The notes: a model not told the origin generated them from the letters alone. A stretch of DNA of 64,000 nucleotides from QKTW01 sp052161885 (GCA_052161885.1 CP197396.1:4216001-4280000); one strand, 5' to 3'. Positions 51,975 through 60,287 are shown, numbered from the stretch's first letter. Program-made: numbers and translations.

Positions 51975-53234
51975 ATGAAACGTTTAAAACTACTCGCATT
52001 GCTGATACTGGCCGGTACAGCTACAGCATTCGCATCACAGAAAAGAAAAGTGATGTTCATCGGTATTGATGGTGTGCGTTCAGACGCGCTGCAGGCCGCC
52101 AATACACCGAATATTGATTCTCTTATTGCACATGGCTCATACACTTTTGATTCATGGCATACAGGCATCACTGTTTCAGGTCCGTCATGGTCCACGATCT
52201 TTACCGGTGTGAATTATATGAAGCACGGTGTTACGGATAACTCTTATTCCGGCAGTAACTTCAGCCAGTATAATATGTTCCCTAAAATGGCGAAAGTGTT
52301 CAAGCCTAATTTGTATGCTTCTGAAGTAATGGAATGGGCGCCGCTGATCGACAATGTATCCAATGCGTATGACGGTTACAATGTACGCATTAAGGTTACG
52401 GACGGCGGTACTACGCCTACAGGCAGCACAACGGTTACACAGCTGCTCAACTCTAACCTGGATATAATGACGCTGTATTTTGATGCCGTAGACCTTCAGG
52501 GGCACTCCAATGGTTTCAGTCCTTCTAATCCTTCTTACATCAATGCTATTCAGGCTGTGGACGGGCAGATAGGTGTTGTGATCAATGCACTGCACAATCG
52601 CCCTAACTATGCCAATGAAGATTGGCTGATACTGATCACGACAGATCACGGAGGTATTGGTACCGGTCACGGCGGCAACAGCAATGAAGAGCGTCACATA
52701 TGGTGGGTTGCGAGCGGTAATCAGGTATACAACAGGCAGCTGACCGGTGCCGACCCCGGCAGCTACCGCGTTGTACCTCCAGGTGTTGATACAAATATTC
52801 TGAAACACACGCCCGTACAGGCCGACATCGCAGTAACAGCACTGCATCACCTGGTGCACGATACTGTTTCTGACTGGCATGCGCTGGTTTCACAATTCAA
52901 CCTCGATGGTAAATCGCTGCTAGACTCGGTACATTATGAGCTTTCAACGCCTCCGCCAACAACCGGCGTGAGTAACGCAAATGCCGAAGAAATGGTGGTG
53001 AAATATTACCCAAATCCTTCTGCCGGCCTGTTCTCTTTCTGGTTTGATCCGAAGCACCAGGATGTTTCCTATATGGTATATGATGCATCAGGAAGACTGG
53101 TAAAACAAGCGGAGAAAGTAAACATGGAATATCGCCTGAACATTGATCTCTCCGCACAGGAAAATGGTATGTACATCGTACGTCTGAAAGCGGGAGACCA
53201 GGTGTCGGAAAAGAAAATAATAGTAGCGCACTAG
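51975..53234 (+). CDS. T9SS-exported type I phosphodiesterase / alkaline phosphatase-superfamily enzyme
   Basis: A 419-residue secreted enzyme started at ATG 51975 (signal MKRLKLLALLILAGTATAFA). The alkaline phosphatase fold has metal ligands in FIGIDGVRSDAL (Asp32), a nucleophile region SGPSWSTIFTG (residues 68-78), DLQGHSNGF and TTDHGG followed by GTGHGG. The Ser/Thr nucleophile is not certain. The C-terminal ~80 residues are a type A T9SS domain (VKYYPNPSAGLFSFWF). The superfamily includes nucleotide pyrophosphatases, phosphodiesterases and phosphonoacetate hydrolase. Lying next to phosphonate-type genes, the likely job is to split a phosphonate or phosphate ester at the cell surface and release a small substrate. 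The exact substrate is unknown. Confidence 0.85.
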   Translation: MKRLKLLALLILAGTATAFASQKRKVMFIGIDGVRSDALQAANTPNIDSLIAHGSYTFDSWHTGITVSGPSWSTIFTGVNYMKHGVTDNSYSGSNFSQYNMFPKMAKVFKPNLYASEVMEWAPLIDNVSNAYDGYNVRIKVTDGGTTPTGSTTVTQLLNSNLDIMTLYFDAVDLQGHSNGFSPSNPSYINAIQAVDGQIGVVINALHNRPNYANEDWLILITTDHGGIGTGHGGNSNEERHIWWVASGNQVYNRQLTGADPGSYRVVPPGVDTNILKHTPVQADIAVTALHHLVHDTVSDWHALVSQFNLDGKSLLDSVHYELSTPPPTTGVSNANAEEMVVKYYPNPSAGLFSFWFDPKHQDVSYMVYDASGRLVKQAEKVNMEYRLNIDLSAQENGMYIVRLKAGDQVSEKKIIVAH

Positions 53235-53258
53235 GCATAATTTATAAAAATTTTCAGA

Positions 53259-53329
53259 CCTGTTGCCGGTACTTGTGCCGGTTATGAGGAGCCAATACAT
53301 ACAATGCAGCATGTGGTACCGGCAACGGG
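53259..53329 (+). other. Long intercistronic hairpin between the phosphodiesterase and HAD-hydrolase genes
   Basis: GTTGCCGGTAC (53262-53272) and GTACCGGCAAC (53316-53326) pair perfectly, extended by CCT / GGG to about 14 bp, around a 43-base loop. There is no T run after it, so it is not a standard terminator. It could protect the 3-prime end of the upstream mRNA, dampen read-through or form a structured regulatory element. Confidence 0.55.
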
Positions 53330-53358
53330 TTTACAATCATTAAAACAAAAAGAAGAAG

Positions 53359-54036
53359 ATGGCGATTAAACTGGTCGTATTTGATATGGCGGGCACTACC
53401 GTGGAAGATAATAATAATGTAGCTGAAGTATTGCAATACGCCCTGGGGCAGTTTGGCTATAATGTTTCCATTGATGCAGTAAATAAAGTAATGGGTTATC
53501 CCAAACCAGTTGCTATACGTGAGCTGGCGGCATCGTGCAGCGGAGAAGCAGTTTCTGAGGAACTGGTAACACGCATTCATAACGTGTTTGTAAACAGAAT
53601 GCTGGAATATTACCGGCAGTCGCCTGTTATCCGTGAGAAAGAAGGTGTACGTGATACATTCCTTCAACTTAAAAAACAGAAAATAAAGATCGGTATTGAT
53701 ACAGGCTTCAGCCGCGATATTGCCGATACAATTATAGAACGTCTTGGGTGGAAGGAAGATGGCCTGTTTGATGTAAGCATTACCAGCGATGAAGTAGACA
53801 ATGGCCGTCCTTACCCCGACATGATTTACAGGGCTATGGAACTGGCGAGTGTGGAGGATGCGGCACATGTCGCTAAAGTAGGCGATACAGCCTCTGATCT
53901 GCAGGAAGGCTCAGCAGCAGGCTGCAAATATGTGATAGGTGTTACGTCTGGTGCTTATGCAGCATCTGACCTGCAGCAGGAGCCGCACACACATCTTATT
54001 CATCATCTCTACGAAGTGGTAGAAATTGTATCGTGA
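53359..54036 (+). CDS. Phosphonatase-like HAD hydrolase (PhnX-related, TIGR03351-like)
   Basis: A 225-residue HAD-superfamily enzyme. Motif I is FDMAGTT: nucleophile Asp9, with Ala in place of the usual second Asp, the DxAGT form that marks phosphonatases. Lys49 in VMGYPKPVAIRE is at the cap-domain position where phosphonoacetaldehyde hydrolase uses a lysine to form a Schiff base. An Arg in NGRPYPD replaces the usual motif III lysine. Motif IV is VGDTASD. These three features are the published hallmarks of the PhnX-like clade, which as I recall is linked to FAD-dependent oxidoreductases rather than to PhnW. Predicted reaction: hydrolysis of a 2-oxoethylphosphonate to an aldehyde and phosphate in the cytosol. 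The next two genes (spacing +1 and -8 bases) fit that pathway. Confidence 0.88.
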   Translation: MAIKLVVFDMAGTTVEDNNNVAEVLQYALGQFGYNVSIDAVNKVMGYPKPVAIRELAASCSGEAVSEELVTRIHNVFVNRMLEYYRQSPVIREKEGVRDTFLQLKKQKIKIGIDTGFSRDIADTIIERLGWKEDGLFDVSITSDEVDNGRPYPDMIYRAMELASVEDAAHVAKVGDTASDLQEGSAAGCKYVIGVTSGAYAASDLQQEPHTHLIHHLYEVVEIVS

Positions 54037-54037
54037 T

Positions 54038-55354
54038 ATGAAGCTGACCATTCCCAAAATACAGCAGTGGTTTGCACGGAAGCACCCGGTGCTGCTGACC
54101 ATTATGGCAGGTATTGCCGCGTTCGGAACATACTCCTGTATGTATGCATTCCGGAAAGGCTTTGCTGCGGGCACTTTTGCAGGACAGCAGTTATGGGGAA
54201 TAGATTATAAAGTATGGCTGGTGCTGGCACAGGTACTGGGCTATATGGCCAGCAAGTTTTACGGCATCCGCTTTATATCGGAGCTGCGGCAGGATAACAG
54301 GGCCGGATTTCTTTTCATACTCATCGGCATATCCTGGACCGCCTTGCTGGCTTTTGCCCTTATACCCTCACCCTGGAATATCGCCTGCCTGTTTATAAAC
54401 GGTTTTCCATTGGGTATGATCTGGGGTATTGTGTTCAGCTATCTCGAAGGACGCAGGGCCACGGAGCTTATGGGTACAGTGATGGCCGTGAGCCTGATAT
54501 TCGCATCCGGCGTGGCAAAGACAGTAGGTAAATTGCTGATGTCTGTATGGCATGTACCTGAGCATTGGATGCCGTTTTGTGTCGGTGCTTTATTTGTGCT
54601 GCCGCTGATTGTCTTTGTTTTTCTGCTGGAGCAGGTGCCGCCACCAGACAATGGTGATATTGCAGCACGTGCAGTACGGCTGCCTATGACAAAAAAAGAA
54701 AGAACAGATTTTGTACGCTCTTACCTGCCAGGGATTGTACTTACGGTAGCAGTCTATCTTTTACTTACCATCGTTCGCGATCTCCGCGATAATTTTGAAG
54801 TGGAAATATGGACAGCGCTGGGCTATGGGAAAGAGCCTGCGATCTTCACCCGCACCGATATTCCCATTGCATTAAGTGTGCTGGTGCTGACCAGTCTTGT
54901 AATGCTGGTACGTAATAATCTGGCCGCATTTACGCTGATACATATAATGGTATTTGCCGGCTGCTTACTTGCAGGACTGAGCACATGGCTGTATCAAGTG
55001 CATTATATCAGTAGTGTGGCATGGATGTCTGCGGCAGGCCTGGGACTGTATATGGCGTATATTCCTTACAACTGCATTTTCTTTGAACGCATGATTGCCA
55101 CCTTCCGTATTGCGGGCAACGTCGGCTTTATCATGTACATCGCTGATTCATGTGGATACCTCGGCAGTGTAGGCGTTCTTTTTGTAAAACAATTTACGCA
55201 GCTCAATGTATCGTGGCTGCATTTTTTCCAGGGAGCATTGATGTTTCTTTCTGTATCAGGTGGGCTCGCGGTGCTGGCAGCACTTGTCTACTTCCGGATG
55301 AAGTACAGCAGAAAATATTTTTTTAACCAGGCTACTAACAAGGTATATGCATAA
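54038..55354 (+). CDS. MFS-type membrane transporter (DUF5690-like)
   Basis: A 438-residue protein with about twelve transmembrane helices, started at ATG 54038, one base after the hydrolase stop. The N-terminus reads MKLTIPKIQQWFARKHPVLL and includes YSCMYAFRKGF. The first half resembles the GlpT/UhpC organophosphate transporter type (GYMASKFYGIRF). The family is probably the one called DUF5690, which has no established substrate. Encoded between the phosphonatase-like hydrolase and the FAD oxidase, and overlapping the latter by 8 bases, it is the only inner-membrane importer in the row. It is therefore the likely carrier for 2-aminoethylphosphonate or a related compound. No PhnCDE or PhnSTUV genes are present. 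Confidence 0.8.
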   Translation: MKLTIPKIQQWFARKHPVLLTIMAGIAAFGTYSCMYAFRKGFAAGTFAGQQLWGIDYKVWLVLAQVLGYMASKFYGIRFISELRQDNRAGFLFILIGISWTALLAFALIPSPWNIACLFINGFPLGMIWGIVFSYLEGRRATELMGTVMAVSLIFASGVAKTVGKLLMSVWHVPEHWMPFCVGALFVLPLIVFVFLLEQVPPPDNGDIAARAVRLPMTKKERTDFVRSYLPGIVLTVAVYLLLTIVRDLRDNFEVEIWTALGYGKEPAIFTRTDIPIALSVLVLTSLVMLVRNNLAAFTLIHIMVFAGCLLAGLSTWLYQVHYISSVAWMSAAGLGLYMAYIPYNCIFFERMIATFRIAGNVGFIMYIADSCGYLGSVGVLFVKQFTQLNVSWLHFFQGALMFLSVSGGLAVLAALVYFRMKYSRKYFFNQATNKVYA

Positions 55355-56468
55355 AACAGCAATCATAGCCGGCGCGGGCATTGTGGGCCTTGCAGCTGCA
55401 CGTGCACTTTCACTGCGCGGCTATAAAGTAAAAGTATTTGAACGTAATGAAAGGGCTACAGGCGCTTCAGTTCGCAATTTCGGGATGATATGGCCGGTAG
55501 GGCAACCACAGGGCGCTTTATATGAGAGGGCTATGCTATCGCGCAGTATATGGCTGGAGGTATGCAGCGAAGCAGGTATATGGAACAATCCCTGCGGATC
55601 GTTGCAGCTCGCTTATCACGACGATGAAATGAATGTGCTCTCTGAGTTTGCGGAGATAAATAAAGACGTACCTGCTTTTGCTTTACTGGATGCTCAGACA
55701 ACCATTGCCAGATCTGTTTCCGTAAATCCGGAAGGGTTAAAAGGGGCATTGTGGAGCAGTGAGGAAGTAATTGTAGACGCACGTGAAGCGATAGCTAAAT
55801 TGCCCGCTTATCTCGCAGAAAAATACGGCGTGGAATTTCATTTTAATGAAGTGATCACCGGCATCAGTCATCCGCGGGTATACACAGGTAATGATGTATA
55901 TGAAGCAGACGAAATATTTGTATGCAGCGGTGCAGATTTTGAAACCCTGTATCCGGAAGTATTTACAGCAAGCGGCATTACCAAATGCAAACTGCAGATG
56001 ATGCGCTCTGCACCGTATAACACGGATATAGGCGCTGCACTTTGTGGTGGCATGACGTTGACACATTATACTGCTTTTGAAGCCTGTGCATCGTTACCGG
56101 CGTTAAAAGAGCGTATCGCCGGTCAGTATCCCGAGTATGTAAAATACGGCATTCATGTGATGGTATCGCAAAACGGACTGGGCGAACTGGTGATCGGTGA
56201 TTCTCATGAATACGGCAATACGCATGATCCGTTTGATAAACATTTTATCAATAAAATGATATTGGATTACCTGGCCACCTTTACGCAATTTCCCGGTATG
56301 GAGATAGCACAGACATGGCACGGTATCTATCCGAAACTGAAAAAAGGCACCGAGTTTATCGCACATCCCGAAGATGGCGTAACGATAGTGAACGGACTTG
56401 GCGGAGCTGGTATGACGCTTTCTTTCGGTCTGCTGGAGCAGTTGATCGGTAATAAGATACTGATGTAA
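55347..56468 (+). CDS. FAD-dependent oxidoreductase of the DAO type (TIGR03364-like, phosphonate-linked)
   Basis: A 373-residue flavoenzyme. The N-terminal FAD-binding Rossmann motif is AGAGIVGLAAARAL, followed by ERN and by GASVRNFGMIWP, where related oxidases hold the flavin. The C-terminal FAD motif VNGLGGAGMTLSFGL is also present. Length and motifs match the DAO family and, as I recall, the TIGR03364 subgroup linked to phosphonate utilisation. Expected reaction: oxidative deamination of 2-aminoethylphosphonate or its N-methyl form to phosphonoacetaldehyde with release of ammonia or methylamine and H2O2, which the HAD hydrolase would then cleave. It is the last gene of the row; a strong terminator follows. 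Confidence 0.88.
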   Translation: MHKTAIIAGAGIVGLAAARALSLRGYKVKVFERNERATGASVRNFGMIWPVGQPQGALYERAMLSRSIWLEVCSEAGIWNNPCGSLQLAYHDDEMNVLSEFAEINKDVPAFALLDAQTTIARSVSVNPEGLKGALWSSEEVIVDAREAIAKLPAYLAEKYGVEFHFNEVITGISHPRVYTGNDVYEADEIFVCSGADFETLYPEVFTASGITKCKLQMMRSAPYNTDIGAALCGGMTLTHYTAFEACASLPALKERIAGQYPEYVKYGIHVMVSQNGLGELVIGDSHEYGNTHDPFDKHFINKMILDYLATFTQFPGMEIAQTWHGIYPKLKKGTEFIAHPEDGVTIVNGLGGAGMTLSFGLLEQLIGNKILM

Positions 56469-56493
56469 CAGGTGGAGTAAATTACATCATGAA

Positions 56494-56522
56494 AAATCCC
56501 CGTGAGTGTGTCACGGGGATTT
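56494..56522 (+). terminator. Terminator of the phosphonate-type gene row
   Basis: Stem AAATCCCCGTGA / TCACGGGGATTT (12 bp) with a five-base loop, followed by ACTTTTT. Confidence 0.88.
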
Positions 56523-56533
56523 ACTTTTTATGT

Positions 56534-56567
56534 TATGGTTCTCCCGATAATTATTGGGAGAACCATA
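56534..56567 (-). terminator. Hairpin at the end of the endonuclease gene
   Basis: Stem TATGGTTCTCCC / GGGAGAACCATA (12 bp) with a ten-base loop, just past the endonuclease stop codon. No strong T run on either side, so it may be a weak terminator or an mRNA-end hairpin. Confidence 0.6.
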
Positions 56568-56579
56568 CAAGGCTATTTC

Positions 56580-57665
56580 TTATTCAACAATCATTTTCTG
56601 TACCTGCATGCCACGTTTGGTGCGTACTTCCAGCAGATAGATTCCTTTTGCCCAGTCGCCGGTTTCTACTTCGGCAGTTTTCAGTGAGCTGCTTTGTACC
56701 GGCTGGTTATATAATACCTGTCCCTGCATATTGAGAATGTCTACAGCAAGTACTTCGTCCGGAGAAAGTTTCTGCCAGTCGATAGTTACTTTACCATGAG
56801 CCGGATTCGGATATATGTACACCTTGTTTACAACCCCTGCAAACGTTGGCACAGAGAGTGAAGTGCAATCGCCGTTGCCCCAGATGCAATCTGCAAACTG
56901 CGGGTAATCGATAAACGGATTACGGTTATTTTGCTGTGCGTATACAGAGTCATTCCGCATAATTTCTTTACTGCTTACGGGATCCATATGATGCCATTCC
57001 AGTAACATCTGGATAGCCCATGGTTTCAGAGTAGCCTTGGTAGCCATCTCCCAGTCAATGAATTGGCTGCTGTCTGCGAGATAGCGGGTTACAATATAAA
57101 AATAGCTGCGGGCAAGATCTCCTTTAAAAGAATCGATCGGCTCAAAGCAATTACCCGCCGGAGCACCGGTATAGGTGTTATTCCCGATTTTGGTACCGTT
57201 CGTAAATGTCTTTGTTGCTGTTCCGACTTTTCCGTAAGGAAGATCGCCACGCTGTCCGTTTACATAATAATCTGTAGGATATACGATCCATAGATCGGAG
57301 TACATCGGATAGTGGCTGCCGAATTTGCTTTGGGGCCAGGAGTGTTCGCGGTTATAGCAGGAATTTTCGTGATTAGATCCGTTCCCGCATTGGTTTGTGG
57401 TAAAAGTATATTCATAAGCAGGTGTGCCGCCTGGCACATCGGAGTAGATATCCCATACTTTACCATTTGGCTTTTTATCTGTATGCGGGTAAGCATTCCA
57501 GAGGTCGGGTGTATATGTAAGCTGCACGTATCCGTTGGAAATAATGGTATGCAGTGCATCTTCAAGAGCCTGGCCGTTAAGGCCCAGTGCGTTATTGTAG
57601 TAACCGGAGGGTTGGGCGGTTGCCAGCAGGGGAAGAAAAACAAAAAGGTAAAAAATACGCTTCAC
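56580..57665 (-). CDS. Secreted endonuclease I with T9SS sorting domain
   Basis: A 361-residue exported nuclease. The signal peptide (MKRIFYLFVFLPLLATA, GTG start at 57665) precedes an endonuclease I / NucM-type domain with CYNREHSWPQSKF and WHHMDPVSSKEIMRND and with NNRNPFIDYPQF. A type A T9SS domain closes it (VYIYPNPAHGKVTIDW). It cleaves DNA or RNA outside the cell, for nutrient use or biofilm DNA. Monocistronic, convergent with the phosphonate-type row. Confidence 0.93.
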   Translation of the reverse strand: MKRIFYLFVFLPLLATAQPSGYYNNALGLNGQALEDALHTIISNGYVQLTYTPDLWNAYPHTDKKPNGKVWDIYSDVPGGTPAYEYTFTTNQCGNGSNHENSCYNREHSWPQSKFGSHYPMYSDLWIVYPTDYYVNGQRGDLPYGKVGTATKTFTNGTKIGNNTYTGAPAGNCFEPIDSFKGDLARSYFYIVTRYLADSSQFIDWEMATKATLKPWAIQMLLEWHHMDPVSSKEIMRNDSVYAQQNNRNPFIDYPQFADCIWGNGDCTSLSVPTFAGVVNKVYIYPNPAHGKVTIDWQKLSPDEVLAVDILNMQGQVLYNQPVQSSSLKTAEVETGDWAKGIYLLEVRTKRGMQVQKMIVE

Positions 57666-57796
57666 TTATTCAAAATTTTTGCAAAAGTAACCATTCCGGT
57701 TATCAAACAAGGATATAAATCTGTATTTATGCAAATATGACAAGCACTTAACTTTCAGCAGCATTCACCGGTTTCGGGATTATCAAATACTAGAAG

Positions 57797-57804
57797 TACC
57801 TTTG
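57797..57804 (+). promoter_or_regulatory. -7 element of folD, only four bases from the start codon
   Basis: TACCTTTG, exact TAnnTTTG, with the ATG of folD at 57809. Transcription would begin at or next to the start codon, implying a leaderless message. Confidence 0.65.
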
Positions 57805-57808
57805 CGCC

Positions 57809-58681
57809 ATGCAAATTCTGGACGGCTTAGCAGTTTCTGCTCATATCAAAGAACAATTAAAACAGGAAGTCGCTGATATTAAGGCAAGTGGAGGCAAAAC
57901 ACCTCACCTGGCGGCTATCCTGGTAGGTAATAACCCCGCAAGTGAAGCCTACGTAGGTAATAAAGTACGTACCTGCGAAGAACTGGGCTTTAACTCTACC
58001 TTGCTGCGCTTTGAGACATCCATCACGGAAGAAGAGTTGCTGAACGAAGTGAAGAAGCTTAATGATAATGCTGACGTAGACGGAATATTGGTACAATTGC
58101 CATTGCCAAAACATATATCCGAAAATGCAGTGATCGAGACCATCGACCCTAAAAAGGATGTAGACGGTTTCCATCCGGTGTCGCAGGGTAAAATGCTGCT
58201 GGGGCTGCCGACATTCCTGCCCGCAACGCCATATGGCATTCTGCTCATGCTGGAACATTATAATATTGATGTAACAGGTAAGCATTGCGTAGTGATAGGC
58301 CGCAGTAATATAGTAGGTACGCCTATGACTGTACTTTTGAGCCGCAACAGTAATCCCGGTAATGCAACGGTTACCATCTGTCATAGTAAAACGAAAAACC
58401 TGAAGGAGCTGTGCCTGCAGGCCGATGTGGTCGTAGCGGCAATAGGCCGTCCGCGCTTTGTGACTGCCGATATGGTGAAAGAAGGTGCTATCATTATAGA
58501 TGTAGGTATTAACCGTATTGATGATGCTACCCGCAAAAGCGGCAGCCGCCTGGTAGGTGATGTGGATTTTGATAATGTAGCGCCGAAGTGCAGCTATATA
58601 ACCCCGGTTCCCAAAGGCGTAGGTCCTATGACTATTTGCGGACTGATGAAAAACACGTTGCTGGCATCGAAGAACAGGTAA
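57809..58681 (+). CDS. folD: Bifunctional methylenetetrahydrofolate dehydrogenase / methenyltetrahydrofolate cyclohydrolase
   Basis: A 290-residue cytosolic enzyme of standard length. It begins MQILDGLAVSAHIK, the typical FolD start. The catalytic-region lysine lies in ASEAYVGNKVRTCEELG. DGILVQLPLPKHI, KDVDGFHPVSQGK and the NADP-binding PGGVG-like loop region GRSNIVGTPM follow, and the C-terminus is PVPKGVGPMTICGLM. It interconverts methylene- and formyl-tetrahydrofolate. The promoter almost touches the start codon. Confidence 0.98.
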   Translation: MQILDGLAVSAHIKEQLKQEVADIKASGGKTPHLAAILVGNNPASEAYVGNKVRTCEELGFNSTLLRFETSITEEELLNEVKKLNDNADVDGILVQLPLPKHISENAVIETIDPKKDVDGFHPVSQGKMLLGLPTFLPATPYGILLMLEHYNIDVTGKHCVVIGRSNIVGTPMTVLLSRNSNPGNATVTICHSKTKNLKELCLQADVVVAAIGRPRFVTADMVKEGAIIIDVGINRIDDATRKSGSRLVGDVDFDNVAPKCSYITPVPKGVGPMTICGLMKNTLLASKNR

Positions 58682-58868
58682 TTAATGTGAAGATGTGATA
58701 ATTAGCTGATGTGAAAATGGTGTTGTACTGATTGAAGAATTATGTTATTCTGAGCGTAGTCGAAGGGTGAGGTGCTATAGAGAAAATGTGCAATAACAGC
58801 TTGATACCTGATACTCGCTACTTGATACTTCACTATTGACCATTCGCCATTCACAAAAAAAATAAATA
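58682..58868. repeat. Intergenic cluster of dispersed repeats between folD and queE
   Basis: Three repeat types lie side by side. AATGTGAAGATG plus AATTAGCTGATGTG (58684-58712) recurs after uppP at 60288. TTATTCTGAGCGTAGTCGAAGG (58745-58766) recurs at 26449. A TACCTGATACTCGCTACTTGATACTT stretch with ACCATTCGCCATTCAC (58803-58855, quoted in pieces) is of a type common in Bacteroidota. No gene is seen. Confidence 0.7.
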
Positions 58869-58869
58869 A

Positions 58870-59487
58870 TTGACTACAGAAACACACATATACAGTTATC
58901 CCGTGATGGAGCATTTTTATACGCTCCAGGGAGAGGGCCGTTACAGCGGGCAGGCAGCTTACTTTATACGTCTTGCTGGCTGTGATGTTGGCTGTGTATG
59001 GTGTGATGTAAAGGAAAGCTGGGATGCAGAAGGTCATCCTTTGATGACTACCGGAGAACTGGTGGCAGAAGCATCTAAATACCCCGGCCGTATTGCCGTA
59101 ATTACCGGCGGCGAACCGGCTCTTCATAAGCTGGACCCGCTTTGCGACGCCTTGCATGCTGCAGGTTTTCGTACACATATTGAAACCTCAGGCTCTACAC
59201 TTCTGAGCGGAGATCTCGACTGGGTAACGCTTTCTCCCAAGAAATTTAAAGCACCGCTGGCAGATTGCCTGGAGCAGGCAGATGAACTGAAAGTGGTAGT
59301 ATACAACAAATCAGATTTTGCCTGGGGCGAAGATCATGCGGCAAAAGTACCGGAAGGTTGTATATTGTACCTGCAGCCGGAATGGAGCAAGCGTGAACAG
59401 ATGACACCGCTCATCATAGCGTATATTCAGCAGCACCCTCAATGGCAGCTTTCATTACAAACACATAAATATCTCAACATACCATAA
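58870..59487 (+). CDS. queE: 7-carboxy-7-deazaguanine synthase QueE (radical SAM)
   Basis: A 205-residue radical SAM enzyme with a TTG start at 58870; the ATG at 58906 is an alternative but would trim the first strand. The 4Fe-4S cysteines are in LAGCDVGCVWCD (CxxxCxxC). TGGEPALH contains the SAM-binding GGEP motif. The substrate loop includes YTLQGEGRYSGQAAYFIR. It rearranges 6-carboxy-tetrahydropterin to 7-carboxy-7-deazaguanine on the route to queuosine. Its stop is two bases before uppP, so the two are probably co-transcribed by chance of spacing rather than pathway. Confidence 0.93.
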   Translation: MTTETHIYSYPVMEHFYTLQGEGRYSGQAAYFIRLAGCDVGCVWCDVKESWDAEGHPLMTTGELVAEASKYPGRIAVITGGEPALHKLDPLCDALHAAGFRTHIETSGSTLLSGDLDWVTLSPKKFKAPLADCLEQADELKVVVYNKSDFAWGEDHAAKVPEGCILYLQPEWSKREQMTPLIIAYIQQHPQWQLSLQTHKYLNIP

Positions 59488-59489
59488 CT

Positions 59490-60287
59490 ATGACTTGGTT
59501 CCAGGCCATTATTACTGCGATCGTAGAAGGGCTCACTGAATTTCTGCCCATATCTTCTACCGCCCACATGAAGTTTGCACAGGCATTTATGCACGTAGAT
59601 CCTAAAGATGCGTTCATCAATATGTTTGACATCGTGATACAGTTTGCTGCCATACTTGCGGTAATTGTGCTGTACTGGAAGAAGTTTATGGATTTCAAAC
59701 ACATCTCTTTTTACATAAAACTGCTGGTTGCGGTAATACCTTCGCTGATATTCGGGTTCCTGTTTAAAAAGCACATTGAGGCAGTTCTGGGCAACATCGC
59801 TATCATTGCTGTGATCACTGTACTGGGTGGCGTTGTGCTATTATTTATCGATAACTTTTTCAAAAACCCGACGATCCAAAAGGAGGAAAATATCTCTTAT
59901 ATGGCTGCACTGAAAATAGGCTGTTTCCAGATATTATCTATACTTTTCCCGGGATTGAGCCGCAGTGCTGCTACTATCATTGGTGGTATGTCTTCCAAAC
60001 TTACACGTAGCCTGGCAGCGGAATTTTCTTTCTTCCTGGCGGTTCCTACCATGGCTGCTGCTACCGCAAAAGAACTGCTGGATACTTATAAAGAAACGCC
60101 TGAAGTACTGCATTCTTCCAACTTCGGAATGCTGGGCGTAGGCTGCCTGATTGCCTTCATCGTATCTGTTGTTTCTATTAAATTTTTCATTACCTACCTG
60201 CAGAAGCATGGCTTCCGTGTGTTCGGCATCTACCGCATTATTGCCGGTCTTATCATTTTAGGATTGGTAATGGCGAAGGTGATTTAG
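59490..60287 (+). CDS. uppP: Undecaprenyl-diphosphatase (BacA/UppP)
   Basis: A 265-residue integral membrane enzyme. The first signature is AIVEGLTEFLPISSTAHM and the second FPGLSRSAATIIGGM, both hallmarks of the BacA family. It removes a phosphate from undecaprenyl diphosphate outside the membrane to recycle the lipid carrier for peptidoglycan and surface glycans. It sits two bases after queE. Confidence 0.97.
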   Translation: MTWFQAIITAIVEGLTEFLPISSTAHMKFAQAFMHVDPKDAFINMFDIVIQFAAILAVIVLYWKKFMDFKHISFYIKLLVAVIPSLIFGFLFKKHIEAVLGNIAIIAVITVLGGVVLLFIDNFFKNPTIQKEENISYMAALKIGCFQILSILFPGLSRSAATIIGGMSSKLTRSLAAEFSFFLAVPTMAAATAKELLDTYKETPEVLHSSNFGMLGVGCLIAFIVSVVSIKFFITYLQKHGFRVFGIYRIIAGLIILGLVMAKVI

